Origin: Candidatus Methanomethylophilaceae archaeon
Lineage (GTDB): Archaea; Thermoplasmatota; Thermoplasmata; Methanomassiliicoccales; Methanomethylophilaceae
Reading direction: 5' to 3'
Assembly (NCBI GenBank): GCA_016297775.1
Contig: JAEDGA010000001.1
Coordinates: 1-64,000, forward strand
Length of the DNA: 64,000 nt
The notes under the pieces are model-generated. The model saw only the letters and a program-made list of their open reading frames with translations. It ran no database searches and was not told the DNA's origin. The position numbers and the translations under genes were made by a program. This document shows positions 16,290 to 25,761 of the stretch, in pieces (the stretch's first letter is position 1; every line of letters starts with the position of its first letter).

Positions 16290-18185
16290 TTAGACTCCGC
16301 GGAGGTAGTGTCCAGTGTTGAATGTTCCGCCGCACATCTGTTTCAGTTTGGCGGGTTCGGCATCCTTGGTGTTGCGGAACACCTTTCCGACGGACTGTGC
16401 CAGTATCGCAGGACGTTTCCTGACGTCGATACCAAGGGAGTCTATGCCGTAGCGTTCCAGCTCCTTGACGAAATCCGCCAGCATGAGATCGGATGAATTC
16501 AGGATGTGGACGAAACCGTCGGTATCGCGGTATACGGGGAAGGAGAATCCCTTCTCGTCGGTTATGGTGCCCGACGGCATGTTGGGGTCGCGGGAGTACA
16601 TGAGTTCCGTCCTTCCGAACGCCATCATCTCCAATCTGCCTCCAAATCTGGGGGCCATCTCCCTGATCTCGCGTCTGGACAGTTCTACGGACAGGGTAGT
16701 CTGATATGCATCCAACGGGAAGTTGGAATTCATCATGTTGCATATGTAGCTGCAGTAGACCCTGCGTCCGTCGTTGTACCTGTTGAACTGACCCACATTG
16801 TGAACCATCACCGGAACGTCCTTGGGAACGTCCGGTTCCTTCGCCGTGAATCTGGGCAGATAGTATACGAACTCCTTGTCACCGCATGCCTTCATGGCAT
16901 TCTCGATGTCCTTCCCGTCGTAGTAGATCCTGTCCGCATACGGCAGGACGACACCGATCATCTTCACGGATGACACATAGAACGATAGCTGGCACTTCCT
17001 CTCGCCTCTCGGGACCGCAGGCATGTCCACGGTCTTCTCGCAGCGTTTCATGCTGCCTGTGAATCTGGGGGTCTCGCCGAACGTGTTCTTCACCGTATCT
17101 ATACGGGGATCGTACGTACGGTACACATCGTACATCCCGTCGGCTATCTTGAACGGTATTATGCAGGTTCCGGTGTTCTGTATGGACAGTCCGCCCCTCT
17201 TCTCGTCACCCTGGAAGAACGATATCCCGTCCTTGATGCCTATATCGGTGCCGACGGTGGAGAATCTGCGGTTCTTGATCTCCATGGTACCCAGGAACTG
17301 TCCCCTGTTGTCGGGGAAGGACGATTGTACCAGATCCTTGACCCCGTTCAGATATCCCTCGCAGTATCCTCTGTTGAACACCGTCTTCAGCAAGGCGATC
17401 GTCGATTCCAATTCGTCCGATCCCGGGTCCCTGAGCATTGTGGAATATGCCTTGGAGGTCAGATGCGCGTATGCGGGACTCCTCATCCTGCCTTCGATCT
17501 TCACCGATGTGATCCCTATGCTCTCCAGATCTTTCAGGCGGTCGATGCAGTACATGTCGGAGTTGCTCATTAGGTATCCTTCCCTGCCACCGTCCGAGAC
17601 ATACTTCTTCCTGCAGGGCTGTGCGCATCCACCTCTGTTACCGCTCCTTCCTCCAACTATGCTGGAGAACAGGCAACCTCCGGACATGCAGTAGCACATG
17701 GCCCCCTGGACGAACACCTCCGTCTCTATGGGGGAGTCCTTCACTATCTCTTTTATCTCATCGAAGGTAAGTTCCCTGGCGAGTACGGCACGGGATATCC
17801 CGTTACGGTGACACCATTCCAGACCCTCTCTGGAGTGGATCTGCATCTGTGTGGATGCGTGCTTTGCGATGGGTATCCTCTCGATTGCCTTGAGAAGACC
17901 CAGATCCTGTATGATGACCGCATCGGCACCGATGTCCTTGACGAATTGCACGAAAGATACGGCCTCTTCGATCTCGGAGTTCTTCACCAGTGTGTTCACC
18001 GTCACGTGCACCTTCACTCCGTGCTCGTGAGCGTACTTCACCGCACCCTCCAGTTCCTGGTCGGTGAAGTTCTTGGCGAAAGAACGCGCACCGAAGTCCT
18101 TTCCTGCAAGGTATACCGCATCGCATCCTCCTTTGATGGCTGCGACCAAAGCTTCGGGCGATCCAACCGGGGCCAATATCTCCAT
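16290..18185 (-). CDS. Peptidase U32 family protein (TrhP/RlhA-like)
   Basis: A 631-residue U32-family protein. The N-terminal TIM-barrel-like domain starts MEILAPVGSPEALVAAIKGG. Near residue 180-240 it carries the iron-sulfur cysteine set CYCMSGGCLFSS...GGCAQPCRK of the family. Known relatives hydroxylate tRNA or rRNA bases or ubiquinone precursors using prephenate or other donors; they are not proteases in general. The start at 18185 fits a TATA-like TTTTAATAC about 28 nt upstream; 64 extra in-frame codons upstream are not used. The C-terminal extension is long, as in archaeal members. The flanking pilin and secretion genes are probably unrelated. Confidence 0.85.
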   Translation of the reverse strand: MEILAPVGSPEALVAAIKGGCDAVYLAGKDFGARSFAKNFTDQELEGAVKYAHEHGVKVHVTVNTLVKNSEIEEAVSFVQFVKDIGADAVIIQDLGLLKAIERIPIAKHASTQMQIHSREGLEWCHRNGISRAVLARELTFDEIKEIVKDSPIETEVFVQGAMCYCMSGGCLFSSIVGGRSGNRGGCAQPCRKKYVSDGGREGYLMSNSDMYCIDRLKDLESIGITSVKIEGRMRSPAYAHLTSKAYSTMLRDPGSDELESTIALLKTVFNRGYCEGYLNGVKDLVQSSFPDNRGQFLGTMEIKNRRFSTVGTDIGIKDGISFFQGDEKRGGLSIQNTGTCIIPFKIADGMYDVYRTYDPRIDTVKNTFGETPRFTGSMKRCEKTVDMPAVPRGERKCQLSFYVSSVKMIGVVLPYADRIYYDGKDIENAMKACGDKEFVYYLPRFTAKEPDVPKDVPVMVHNVGQFNRYNDGRRVYCSYICNMMNSNFPLDAYQTTLSVELSRREIREMAPRFGGRLEMMAFGRTELMYSRDPNMPSGTITDEKGFSFPVYRDTDGFVHILNSSDLMLADFVKELERYGIDSLGIDVRKRPAILAQSVGKVFRNTKDAEPAKLKQMCGGTFNTGHYLRGV

Positions 18186-18622
18186 GCGCGTCCAATCGCG
18201 GACATGTATTAAAAGGGTTAGTCGACGGGAATCGTGTCCGGCAGGCGTTTTCCGGATGGTGTGGGTATGATCATGATGGGTCGGAAGGCCGTTTATCGGA
18301 TTGGATATGTCCATCATCGATACGGTGTGCGCAAGAACCATCTTCGATGTATTGCCTCGCCGTACATTCTCCATCATCGGAGGTGTCAGAACGATCCACC
18401 GATGTCATGGATCGGTAAGTACCGGACGAACGATCATCTCACATCGTAGGACATATGCGCCGTACATCCGTACCGTTCGGGCATACGTATCAGGCGACCA
18501 TGGATGCGGGTAGGGTCATAATCTCCGTGAATGGACGTTGGTGGTCATGACTCCCCTCATCCGTATTAACACGTTAACCTTAGTTTTCTGTTTATATCAT
18601 CGCACCCGCGAATGATATACGC
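18186..18622. other. 437-bp gap without a convincing gene
   Basis: Only short reading frames with atypical composition are present. It holds the U32 promoter at its left end, the TATA box TTTATATC (about 18592) for the 18623 gene at its right, and an exact dyad CGATCCA-N9-TGGATCG at 18392-18414. A GTTAAC-containing stretch is at 18571-18577. Confidence 0.5.
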
Positions 18623-19132
18623 ATGTTCGGAAAGAAATCAAAGAATGGCAAAGGATCCTGCGTGTCGCTGAACGATGGCAAGGTCACCATAGACTGCAAC
18701 GGATGTCCGGGTGCATCCGATCCTTCGGAGAGGGGTTGCATTGTATGCATATGCGGACACGTCTCCTGTCTAGGGGAGTTCGACACGATCGTCCTCAGGT
18801 CCTCGGTGGATGTTGCCATCGGAGGGGAGGCAGTATCCTGCATCCGTGAGTTGGCATTCATCCACAGGATGATGTCGGACAACCGTTCCGACCGTAAGGG
18901 GAGGAGATGCTGTCGTTGCAAACGTTCGTTCTCCGCCGTAGTGAAGGATCAGTTGGAAACCTTCCCCGAGGTGGATGTCGCATTGCTGAGGGACAGAGTA
19001 TCGCAGATGCAGTTCCCCGATCAGGTATGTACCATGTGTGCAGGTGACACCGTGAAGATGATCTCAACCATTGAAGAGACGTTGGACAGTATCGGCGTAT
19101 CGGATTCCCCTCTCTGCAGGGAGGTCGAGTGA
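18623..19132 (+). CDS. Cysteine-rich protein encoded before the TadA-like ATPase, unknown function
   Basis: A 169-residue soluble protein that I do not recognise. It has 14 or more cysteines in pairs: an N-terminal group (CNGC, CIVCICGHVSCLG, about 30-50), a central CCRCKRSF near 96 and CTMC near 138, suggesting zinc ribbons or iron-sulfur binding. Its stop is 1 nt before the ATG of the secretion ATPase, so the two are translationally linked and this protein likely works with the pilus machine. TATA box TTTATATC lies about 30 nt before the ATG. Confidence 0.65.
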   Translation: MFGKKSKNGKGSCVSLNDGKVTIDCNGCPGASDPSERGCIVCICGHVSCLGEFDTIVLRSSVDVAIGGEAVSCIRELAFIHRMMSDNRSDRKGRRCCRCKRSFSAVVKDQLETFPEVDVALLRDRVSQMQFPDQVCTMCAGDTVKMISTIEETLDSIGVSDSPLCREVE

Positions 19133-19133
19133 G

Positions 19134-20825
19134 ATGGTCAGGATCATCACCGAAGTACCTGTCACTGCGGAGGTCACAAGACCGATCGAACCTGTGCCCG
19201 TGGTCAAACGTACCGTGATGGACAGACTGTCCAGGGTCGTGGAGAAGGACAGCATGAGGAAACCCAGGTTCGCGGATTGCTGGGCTGTCGGTTCCAGGGA
19301 TTCACTCAGGGTCCTCGAGTCATATTCGATTCCATGTGGGGAGGTGGTCATCGGTGTGGCCTCGGACGGAGAGGTGGAATACAACCTCACACCCAGGGAT
19401 TACTCCTACGGAAGGGCATTGTCGGATGTCCTCGACGGTACCATCAACGGTATCAGGGAGGATTACAGGAAGAAGGGCGGGCTCATGGACGGGCAGTCGG
19501 TGAGGATTGCGGCAAAGGAGAGGATCTGCAAGTCTTTCAAGGACGATGCGGATGTAAACTGGTCCATGAACGGATTGTGCGATGCTGTGCACCGTTACGT
19601 TCTGGGCCTCGGCATATTCGAGATACTGCTGGCGGATGACAGGATAGAGGATATCTATGTGGACGCCCCCTGTGACAGGAGCAGGGTCCACATCACGATG
19701 AACAAGGTGGAGGGATTCAATACCCACATCCGTTGCAGGACCAACCTCATCCTGGATCAGAGGGAGGTAAAGAATCTGATCAGCAGGCTGAAGAAGGACA
19801 CCGGACTCCCGTACTGCGAATCCAATCCCGTATTGGAGACGGATATGTGTGACGGAAGTGCCAGAGTGACGGTGGTAGGTTACCCACTGAGTCCGAAGGG
19901 CGATTCGGTAGCGATAAGGAAGCATTCATCCTCCCCTTGGACACTGTCCAAACTCATCGCCAACGGCACATTGGATCAGGAGACCGCAGGCATGCTGTCC
20001 TTCCTGGTGGAGAACAGGTCCACCATCATCGTATGCGGTGCCAGAGGTGCAGGAAAGAGCTCGCTGCTGTCCGCCCTGATGTTCGAGTTCCCGCTGTCCC
20101 AGAGGATACTCACCATCGAGGATACGATGGAACTCCCCGCGAAGAGCATGAAGGATGTGGGATACAAGGTCCAGTCCATGCTGATAGACGACAGGATGTC
20201 GGGTGATGCCGCATCCCGTGCACAGGACGCACTGCGTGTGGCATTGAGGATGGGAGAATCAGCCATAGTCCTCGGAGAGGTCAGGGGGAGCGAGGTTTCC
20301 ACACTGTATGACAGCATGAGGACTGGAAGGGCCGGCAGTTCGATCCTCGGTACCATGCACGGAGATTCCGCCAAGACCGTATATGATCGTGTGGTACACA
20401 CCATGGGTCTCCAACCCGAGGAGTTCCAGGCGACCGATTTCCTTGTAACCATGGGTACGGTGAGGAACAGGGGCAGCCAGAGGGAGACCAGGCACATGAG
20501 CGAGTTCGTGTGCACCACCGATGCGCCCGGAAGGTTCCTCGACATGACCAACAGGAACAATCTGGCAAGGTCCGTGCCGATGAAGAGGATCCTGTCCGTC
20601 ACCGGCATGACCGTATCCGAACTGAAGGATGAGATCGAGGTCCGTGGAGGTATGAGGAAGATACTTGCGGATGTAGGGATGAACGAGTCCAGGTTCCACG
20701 GTCCCGAGTGGATCGTGGCAGCCAATGAATATCTGTCAAGACAATACGGGTCCGGAGTAACGGACAAGGATGCCATACTTGCTGGATTCCGCAGTCTTGT
20801 GGCATCCGCCGCAAAGAAGGAGTGA
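19134..20825 (+). CDS. Type II/IV secretion ATPase (GspE/TadA/VirB11 family)
   Basis: A 563-residue assembly ATPase. The N-terminal 170 residues are variable. Then come the family's N-terminal domain (LADDRIEDIYVDAP), Walker A GARGAGKSS (about 300), the Asp box LTIEDTMEL, Walker B-like SAIVLGEVRGSE and the His box ILGTMHGDS. It powers assembly of type IV pilus-like filaments at the membrane, with the TadC-like protein that starts 4 nt downstream. The ATG at 19134 is preceded by the stop of the Cys-rich gene. Confidence 0.93.
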   Translation: MVRIITEVPVTAEVTRPIEPVPVVKRTVMDRLSRVVEKDSMRKPRFADCWAVGSRDSLRVLESYSIPCGEVVIGVASDGEVEYNLTPRDYSYGRALSDVLDGTINGIREDYRKKGGLMDGQSVRIAAKERICKSFKDDADVNWSMNGLCDAVHRYVLGLGIFEILLADDRIEDIYVDAPCDRSRVHITMNKVEGFNTHIRCRTNLILDQREVKNLISRLKKDTGLPYCESNPVLETDMCDGSARVTVVGYPLSPKGDSVAIRKHSSSPWTLSKLIANGTLDQETAGMLSFLVENRSTIIVCGARGAGKSSLLSALMFEFPLSQRILTIEDTMELPAKSMKDVGYKVQSMLIDDRMSGDAASRAQDALRVALRMGESAIVLGEVRGSEVSTLYDSMRTGRAGSSILGTMHGDSAKTVYDRVVHTMGLQPEEFQATDFLVTMGTVRNRGSQRETRHMSEFVCTTDAPGRFLDMTNRNNLARSVPMKRILSVTGMTVSELKDEIEVRGGMRKILADVGMNESRFHGPEWIVAANEYLSRQYGSGVTDKDAILAGFRSLVASAAKKE

Positions 20826-20829
20826 TTCC

Positions 20830-22251
20830 ATGAGATCAAAGAAATCCGAGAAGAAGACCAAGATCGTAGCTTCGAAGTATCTCAACGAATCATCGTCCGT
20901 GATCGCGATGATGTCCGCAGTGATAACTTCCGGAGGTTCTCTGGATGCAGCGGTCCGTAAGGTTGCCGCAGACGGACCCAAGAACACCGCAAAGCTGTTC
21001 GGGACCATAGTTGCAGATACCGATTCCAGATCCTTCCCGGACATGAGGGAGGCTATATTGGAACTGATCTCCATGTTCCCGGAGGAATTGTCTTCTTTCA
21101 GAAGGGCCATGTTCATGGTCGTATCCGCCTCGGATGCCAAGACTGCGGAGGAGAAGGTCCGTATCATGGGCGAGGCCACTGCCGCATCGCTCGATGGTAT
21201 CAAGAGGGCGGGGGAGGGCTACATCTCCAAACTCCAGTTCCCCTGTACGGCTGTGTTCGGAATAGGTATCATGGTGCCGATGATCCTTCTGTCCCTGGCA
21301 CCTATGCTTAACATCGGAGGTATGTTCACCATGCCTGCGGCGATAAACGAGAGGACGATCAGGATACTGATACTGTTCGTCGTACCGCTCTGCGTACTGT
21401 CCGTAATACTGTCGATAAGGGGCAAGAATCCATTCATGGAATCTTCCTTCGATTGGAAGGGATCCGTATCCGTTGCAGCCGCCCTGACATCCATACCTGT
21501 GGTCGTTCTTGCCGGAAGATTCGGATTGGGACTCAGGGAGACCGTGACCGCGTCCGTAATAATCGGTTCCGTGTCCGTACTGATCGCGATGAGCGGAAGG
21601 ATCTCCGCAGAGAAATCGAGGGAGAAGGTGGCAAGATCTCTGAGAGGCGTCCTCTTCGATCTCGGTAACAGGATGGTTACCGGGGAGAACTTCGATTCAG
21701 CTCTGGTGTCCGCTCTGTCGGAGAGGAAGGAATGTTCGAAGATAGCGGAGGCTCTGGAAAGGGAGTACGTCCTCTGCAGAGGAGATGTGGAGGCCGCCGT
21801 GAGAAGATGCATCTCGCCATATTCGTCGGAGATCTCCGAGGTGCTCTGCAGGATATCCGTGTCATCATACCGCGACATACGTGACGCAGGAAGGATGGCC
21901 ACCGCACTGGCACATCAGTTCCAAAACGAGGATCAGATACGTGATTCCATGCGCAACAAGCTCAGGAGCATGACGGACATGATGAACGGTACCGCTGCAC
22001 TGTTCGCACCGCTCATCCTCGGATTGAGTATCATGATGATGTCACCTCTGGCACAGGTGGCCGGACCTCTGGACACGACATCCACGTACATCACCGTCTC
22101 GGTGTATCTCGCGGAACTCGCCGTGCTGATCTCCCTGTTCACGTCCCTCCTGTCCGACAGGTTCAGAGCGACGGACATAATCTGTAAGGTGAGTGCGATA
22201 CTTCCCGCTGCCATGGGGGTATTGTACGTTTGCTCTTCATTCGTGATCTGA
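20830..22251 (+). CDS. TadC-like pilus/secretion platform membrane protein (T2SSF)
   Basis: A 473-residue membrane protein with two T2SSF-type cytoplasmic helical segments (about 20-130 and 265-390) separated by four hydrophobic helices (roughly 140-165, 180-200, 215-235, 240-258) and followed by a C-terminal group of three. This is the layout of archaeal ArlJ/TadC-type platform proteins. It starts 4 nt after the ATPase stop. The downstream hairpin at 22273-22308 probably ends the operon. Confidence 0.88.
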   Translation: MRSKKSEKKTKIVASKYLNESSSVIAMMSAVITSGGSLDAAVRKVAADGPKNTAKLFGTIVADTDSRSFPDMREAILELISMFPEELSSFRRAMFMVVSASDAKTAEEKVRIMGEATAASLDGIKRAGEGYISKLQFPCTAVFGIGIMVPMILLSLAPMLNIGGMFTMPAAINERTIRILILFVVPLCVLSVILSIRGKNPFMESSFDWKGSVSVAAALTSIPVVVLAGRFGLGLRETVTASVIIGSVSVLIAMSGRISAEKSREKVARSLRGVLFDLGNRMVTGENFDSALVSALSERKECSKIAEALEREYVLCRGDVEAAVRRCISPYSSEISEVLCRISVSSYRDIRDAGRMATALAHQFQNEDQIRDSMRNKLRSMTDMMNGTAALFAPLILGLSIMMMSPLAQVAGPLDTTSTYITVSVYLAELAVLISLFTSLLSDRFRATDIICKVSAILPAAMGVLYVCSSFVI

Positions 22252-22272
22252 ACATCAAATAACTTCTGTCCC

Positions 22273-22308
22273 GCCATCCCTCCGCAGGATATCGACGGAG
22301 AGGATGGC
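22273..22308 (+). terminator. Hairpin after tadC-like gene
   Basis: GCCATCC-C-TCCG pairs with CGGA-GA-GGATGGC around an 11-nt loop; AAATTGTTTC follows on the plus strand. Confidence 0.5.
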
Positions 22309-22343
22309 AAATTGTTTCTACCTCTCCGTATGTTACGGAATCA

Positions 22344-22862
22344 ATGGGTCCGAGAGATTTCAGAGCCGTCATAACTCTTTCATCGATGGCAGTGCTGGCA
22401 CTGATACTATGTGCGCCCTGGATCCTGCCCTATGGATACGTGAATGGGCTGTCGGGACATCCCGGGGTCATCGATTTTCAGTATGTCTGGAATGAGATGG
22501 ATCCGTTGTCGGCCGTGGCATATTGGATCGGGGATATATTGTGCCATCAACAGGCGGAACGCTCACTGGTGATGAACGGTTCGCAGATGCCCGTATGCGT
22601 AAGGGATCTGTTCATCATCATCGGTTTCGTGATCGGATGTGTGTCTTTCCTGATACGCAGATACGAATTGAAGGTACGCGGAACGGCGATATTCTTCATG
22701 ATAGTTCTTACGATATTGTTGACGGATCACACATTCCAATCGATTACAGGTATCGATCTTCCAATATCCAGAGCTATCACGGGTACGTTGATGGGTATCG
22801 CATCCGCATTCCTTCTGGAGTTATGTATACAGATTCAGTACACCTCCCGGTTCGGATGTTGA
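22344..22862 (+). CDS. DUF2085-like membrane protein
   Basis: A 172-residue membrane protein with about four helices. CHQQAERS near residue 67 and PVCVRD near 83 match the CHQ...RS and P.C.R pattern of DUF2085 proteins, a family of unknown function with likely metal-binding residues at the membrane face. Stand-alone gene. Confidence 0.7.
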   Translation: MGPRDFRAVITLSSMAVLALILCAPWILPYGYVNGLSGHPGVIDFQYVWNEMDPLSAVAYWIGDILCHQQAERSLVMNGSQMPVCVRDLFIIIGFVIGCVSFLIRRYELKVRGTAIFFMIVLTILLTDHTFQSITGIDLPISRAITGTLMGIASAFLLELCIQIQYTSRFGC

Positions 22863-23056
22863 TCTAGAACATACCGATTCTTTGGTATGGGCGATCTTAG
22901 GGCAATCTTCTTTTGTCTCTATTGCAGGTTCTTCAAGGGATATGATATGGGTACGGGAATGCGGGGTGAACACTCAACTATATTAATAACTAAGATATGT
23001 CTCCTGTTAGCATAGGTCGAACGGCCGATGCCTTTTGAATCCATTGAGGTATGAAG

Positions 23057-23689
23057 ATGGCAGAAGATGTGCTTAAAACAGGAACTACTACGATCGGTAT
23101 CAGGTACAAGGACGGTGTCGTCCTCGCCACGGACCAGAGGGCCACGATGAACAACCTCATCGCCCACAGCAACGTTCAGAAGCTCTATCAGCTCTCTGAC
23201 AATCTGGGAATGACGATCGCTGGAGTAGTCGGGGATGCACAGCTCATGGTAAGGTACATGCAGAGCGAGATCGCACTGTATGAGATGAAGAAAGGCGCAC
23301 CCATGACGGTGAACGCCGCCGCCACATACGTTGCCAACGCCATCCGCCAGGGATTCTACCTCGGTCTCATCGTCGGCGGATACGACAAAACCGGCGGACA
23401 CATCTTCTCCATCGACGGTGCGGGAGGTTACATCGAGGACAAGTTCATGTCCGTAGGTTCCGGTTCCGTCTTCGCTCTCGGTGCGATCCAGGCCGCTTAC
23501 AAGGACGATATGAACAAGGATGAGGCAGTCGACGTGGCAGTCACCGCCCTCAATTCCGCGATCAAGAGGGATTCCGCATCCGGAGACGGTATGCTCGTAG
23601 CATATATCGACGCGAACGGATACCACGATGTCCCGAACGAGGAGATCAGGTCCCGCCTCGCGGCACTGGGATACAAATATCCCAACTAA
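23057..23689 (+). CDS. psmB: Proteasome beta subunit
   Basis: A 210-residue 20S proteasome beta subunit. A 9-residue propeptide ending in TG precedes TTTIG, so self-cleavage exposes Thr10 as the N-terminal nucleophile. Lys near mature position 33 (DQRAT region) and the C-terminal GSGS motif are as in the family. GAGGT sits 6 nt before the ATG at 23057; the ATG 6 nt earlier abuts the same site and is not favoured. aCPSF1 follows 42 bp downstream, and this pair is commonly adjacent in euryarchaea. Confidence 0.96.
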   Translation: MAEDVLKTGTTTIGIRYKDGVVLATDQRATMNNLIAHSNVQKLYQLSDNLGMTIAGVVGDAQLMVRYMQSEIALYEMKKGAPMTVNAAATYVANAIRQGFYLGLIVGGYDKTGGHIFSIDGAGGYIEDKFMSVGSGSVFALGAIQAAYKDDMNKDEAVDVAVTALNSAIKRDSASGDGMLVAYIDANGYHDVPNEEIRSRLAALGYKYPN

Positions 23690-23731
23690 ACCCCCCTTTC
23701 TTTCCCCCTTTAATTTCACCAAGTTGATAGT

Positions 23732-25645
23732 ATGGCTGCTGACAACAGTATCGGAAACATCCGTGAGGAAGTCCGTAGGATAGTCCCTTCCGCTCTTGAT
23801 GTTACATCGGTCGAATTCGAAGGACCGACTCTCGTCATATACACGAAGGATTTCGACAAATTCTCCGAGAACGCTAACATCACCAAGCTCCTCGCACAGG
23901 GACTCAAGAAGAGGGTGGACGTACGTCCCGATCCCTCCACGATGGTACAGGATACGGACTCGATCGAGAAGATGATCCGTGCAAAACTCCCGGAGGACGA
24001 GAAGGAACCGTCCTTCGATTTCGATTTCGACACAGGTGTGGTCACCGTCGAACTCGCCAATCCCGGAGCGCTCGTCGGAAAGGGCGGACAGCAGCTCAAC
24101 GACATCAAGAAGGAATGCGGATGGAACGTGAAACCCGTCCGTGCGCCCCCACTCCACTCCAAGACCATCTCCGACGTCCGTGGTTACCTGAGGTATGCAC
24201 GTGAGGAGCGTCAGGAGATCCTTGCGAAGATCGGTAAGTTCATCACCAGGCAGACCTACGACAACGGAAGCGAGAATTTCGTCAGAGTCACTGCACTCGG
24301 AGGTTTCAGACAGGTCGGAAGGTCCTGCATGCTTCTTCAGACAAAGCACAGCAAGGTCCTGATCGATTGCGGATTGGACCCCTCGTCGGATGCCACCCCG
24401 TTCTTCAGCGCACCCGAGCTCCAGCCTCTGGACAAACTGGATGCAGTCGTCATCACGCATGCCCATATGGATCACTGCGGTCTCCTCCCCGTCCTGTTCA
24501 GGTATGGATACAACGGTCCTGTCTACTGCACCCCTCCCACCAGGGATCTGATGGCACTCATGCAGTTGGATTCCATCAAGCTCATGTGGGGAGAGGCCAA
24601 GAAGGCTCCCTTCGATGCATCCCATGTCAGGGGAGAGATTCTCCATGTCATCCCTCTGCAGTACGAGAAGACCACGGACATATCGCCGGATGTCAGGCTC
24701 ACGTTCTACAACGCCGGTCACATCCTCGGTTCTTCGATCGCACACTTCAACATCGGCAACGGATTCCACAACGTGGCGTTCACCGGAGATACGAAGTATG
24801 AGAAGACCTGGCTCTTCAATCCTGCCAACACCAAGTTCATCAGATTGGAATCGGTCATCATGGAGTCCACATACGGCGGACGTGCGGATATGCAGCCCAG
24901 CCGTGCCGATGCTTCAAAGGAGCTTCATGAGCTGTTACAGCAGGCCACCGCCCACGGCGGAAAGGTCATCATCCCGGTATTCGCTGTGGGAAGGTCCCAA
25001 GAGGTCATGCTGGTCATCGAGGAGCTCATGCGCACCGGACGTCTCCCGCAGATGCCCGTCTATCTCGACGGTATGATCTGGGAGGCCACCGCTATCCATA
25101 CCGCTTATCCCGAGTACCTCAACAGCCAGCTGAAGACCCAGATCTTCCAGCAGAACGAGAACCCGTTCCTCTCCCCCATATTCAAGAGGGTGGAGACCGC
25201 TGCGATGAGGGAGGAGATCTGTCACTCCCCCGACCCGTGCATCGTACTCGCCACCAGCGGTATGATGACTGGTGGCCCCGTCATGGAGTATTTCAAGGAG
25301 TGGGCAGAGGACGAGAAGAACTGGCTCCTGTTCGTCGGTTATCAGTCCGAAGGTTCAATGGGCCGTATGATCCAGAACGGCAGGAAACAGATCACCCTCC
25401 ACGACAAGGGAAGGGATCTTGACATCGAGGTACGCATGAACATCACCACCGTCGACGGATTCTCCGGACATTCCGACAGGAAACAGCTGATGAAATACAT
25501 CTCATCGCTGGAACCAAAACCGTCCAAGATCATCATCGGACACGGTGAGGACAGGAAGTGCACCGATCTTGCTTCTACCATCTACCAGAAGTACAAGATC
25601 GAGACCAAGGCACCTTTGAATCTTGAGACCGTAAGGCTCAGATGA
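23732..25645 (+). CDS. Beta-CASP ribonuclease aCPSF1 (KH-domain)
   Basis: A 637-residue archaeal CPSF1/FttA-type ribonuclease, which mediates 3'-end processing and transcription termination. Two N-terminal KH-like domains (about 1-150; GALVGKGGQQLNDI) precede a metallo-beta-lactamase domain with HAHMDHCGLLP (about 245) and a beta-CASP domain containing GYQSEGSMGR, then the C-terminal metal-binding FSGHSDRKQL and GHGEDRK. All catalytic metal ligands appear present. The transcript ends at the 25653-25672 hairpin. Confidence 0.96.
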   Translation: MAADNSIGNIREEVRRIVPSALDVTSVEFEGPTLVIYTKDFDKFSENANITKLLAQGLKKRVDVRPDPSTMVQDTDSIEKMIRAKLPEDEKEPSFDFDFDTGVVTVELANPGALVGKGGQQLNDIKKECGWNVKPVRAPPLHSKTISDVRGYLRYAREERQEILAKIGKFITRQTYDNGSENFVRVTALGGFRQVGRSCMLLQTKHSKVLIDCGLDPSSDATPFFSAPELQPLDKLDAVVITHAHMDHCGLLPVLFRYGYNGPVYCTPPTRDLMALMQLDSIKLMWGEAKKAPFDASHVRGEILHVIPLQYEKTTDISPDVRLTFYNAGHILGSSIAHFNIGNGFHNVAFTGDTKYEKTWLFNPANTKFIRLESVIMESTYGGRADMQPSRADASKELHELLQQATAHGGKVIIPVFAVGRSQEVMLVIEELMRTGRLPQMPVYLDGMIWEATAIHTAYPEYLNSQLKTQIFQQNENPFLSPIFKRVETAAMREEICHSPDPCIVLATSGMMTGGPVMEYFKEWAEDEKNWLLFVGYQSEGSMGRMIQNGRKQITLHDKGRDLDIEVRMNITTVDGFSGHSDRKQLMKYISSLEPKPSKIIIGHGEDRKCTDLASTIYQKYKIETKAPLNLETVRLR

Positions 25646-25652
25646 ACCATAC

Positions 25653-25672
25653 CGGCCGCAGCGATGCGGCCG
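25653..25672 (+). terminator. Hairpin after aCPSF1 gene
   Basis: CGGCCGCA/TGCGGCCG, an 8-bp perfect stem with a GCGA (GNRA-type) tetraloop. No T tract follows directly. Confidence 0.5.
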
Positions 25673-25761
25673 ACTATGGATGTTATTGTACACACATATC
25701 CGAAAGATATGTATATCATATTAAATCAGAAGGATTTTAGAAGAATAATTGAGGTCATTCA

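Noticed and set aside
18186..18377. 64-codon upstream extension of the U32 gene
   Set aside because: It runs through the TATA box, and the family N-terminus begins at MEILAPVGS.
18234..18513. Two short plus-strand frames in the 437-bp gap
   Set aside because: Unusual composition, overlapping each other, no ribosome-binding site, no TATA spacing.
22919..24769. 616-codon minus-strand open frame opposite psmB and aCPSF1
   Set aside because: Antisense shadow of two strongly supported genes; it spans their intergenic gap and has no domain.
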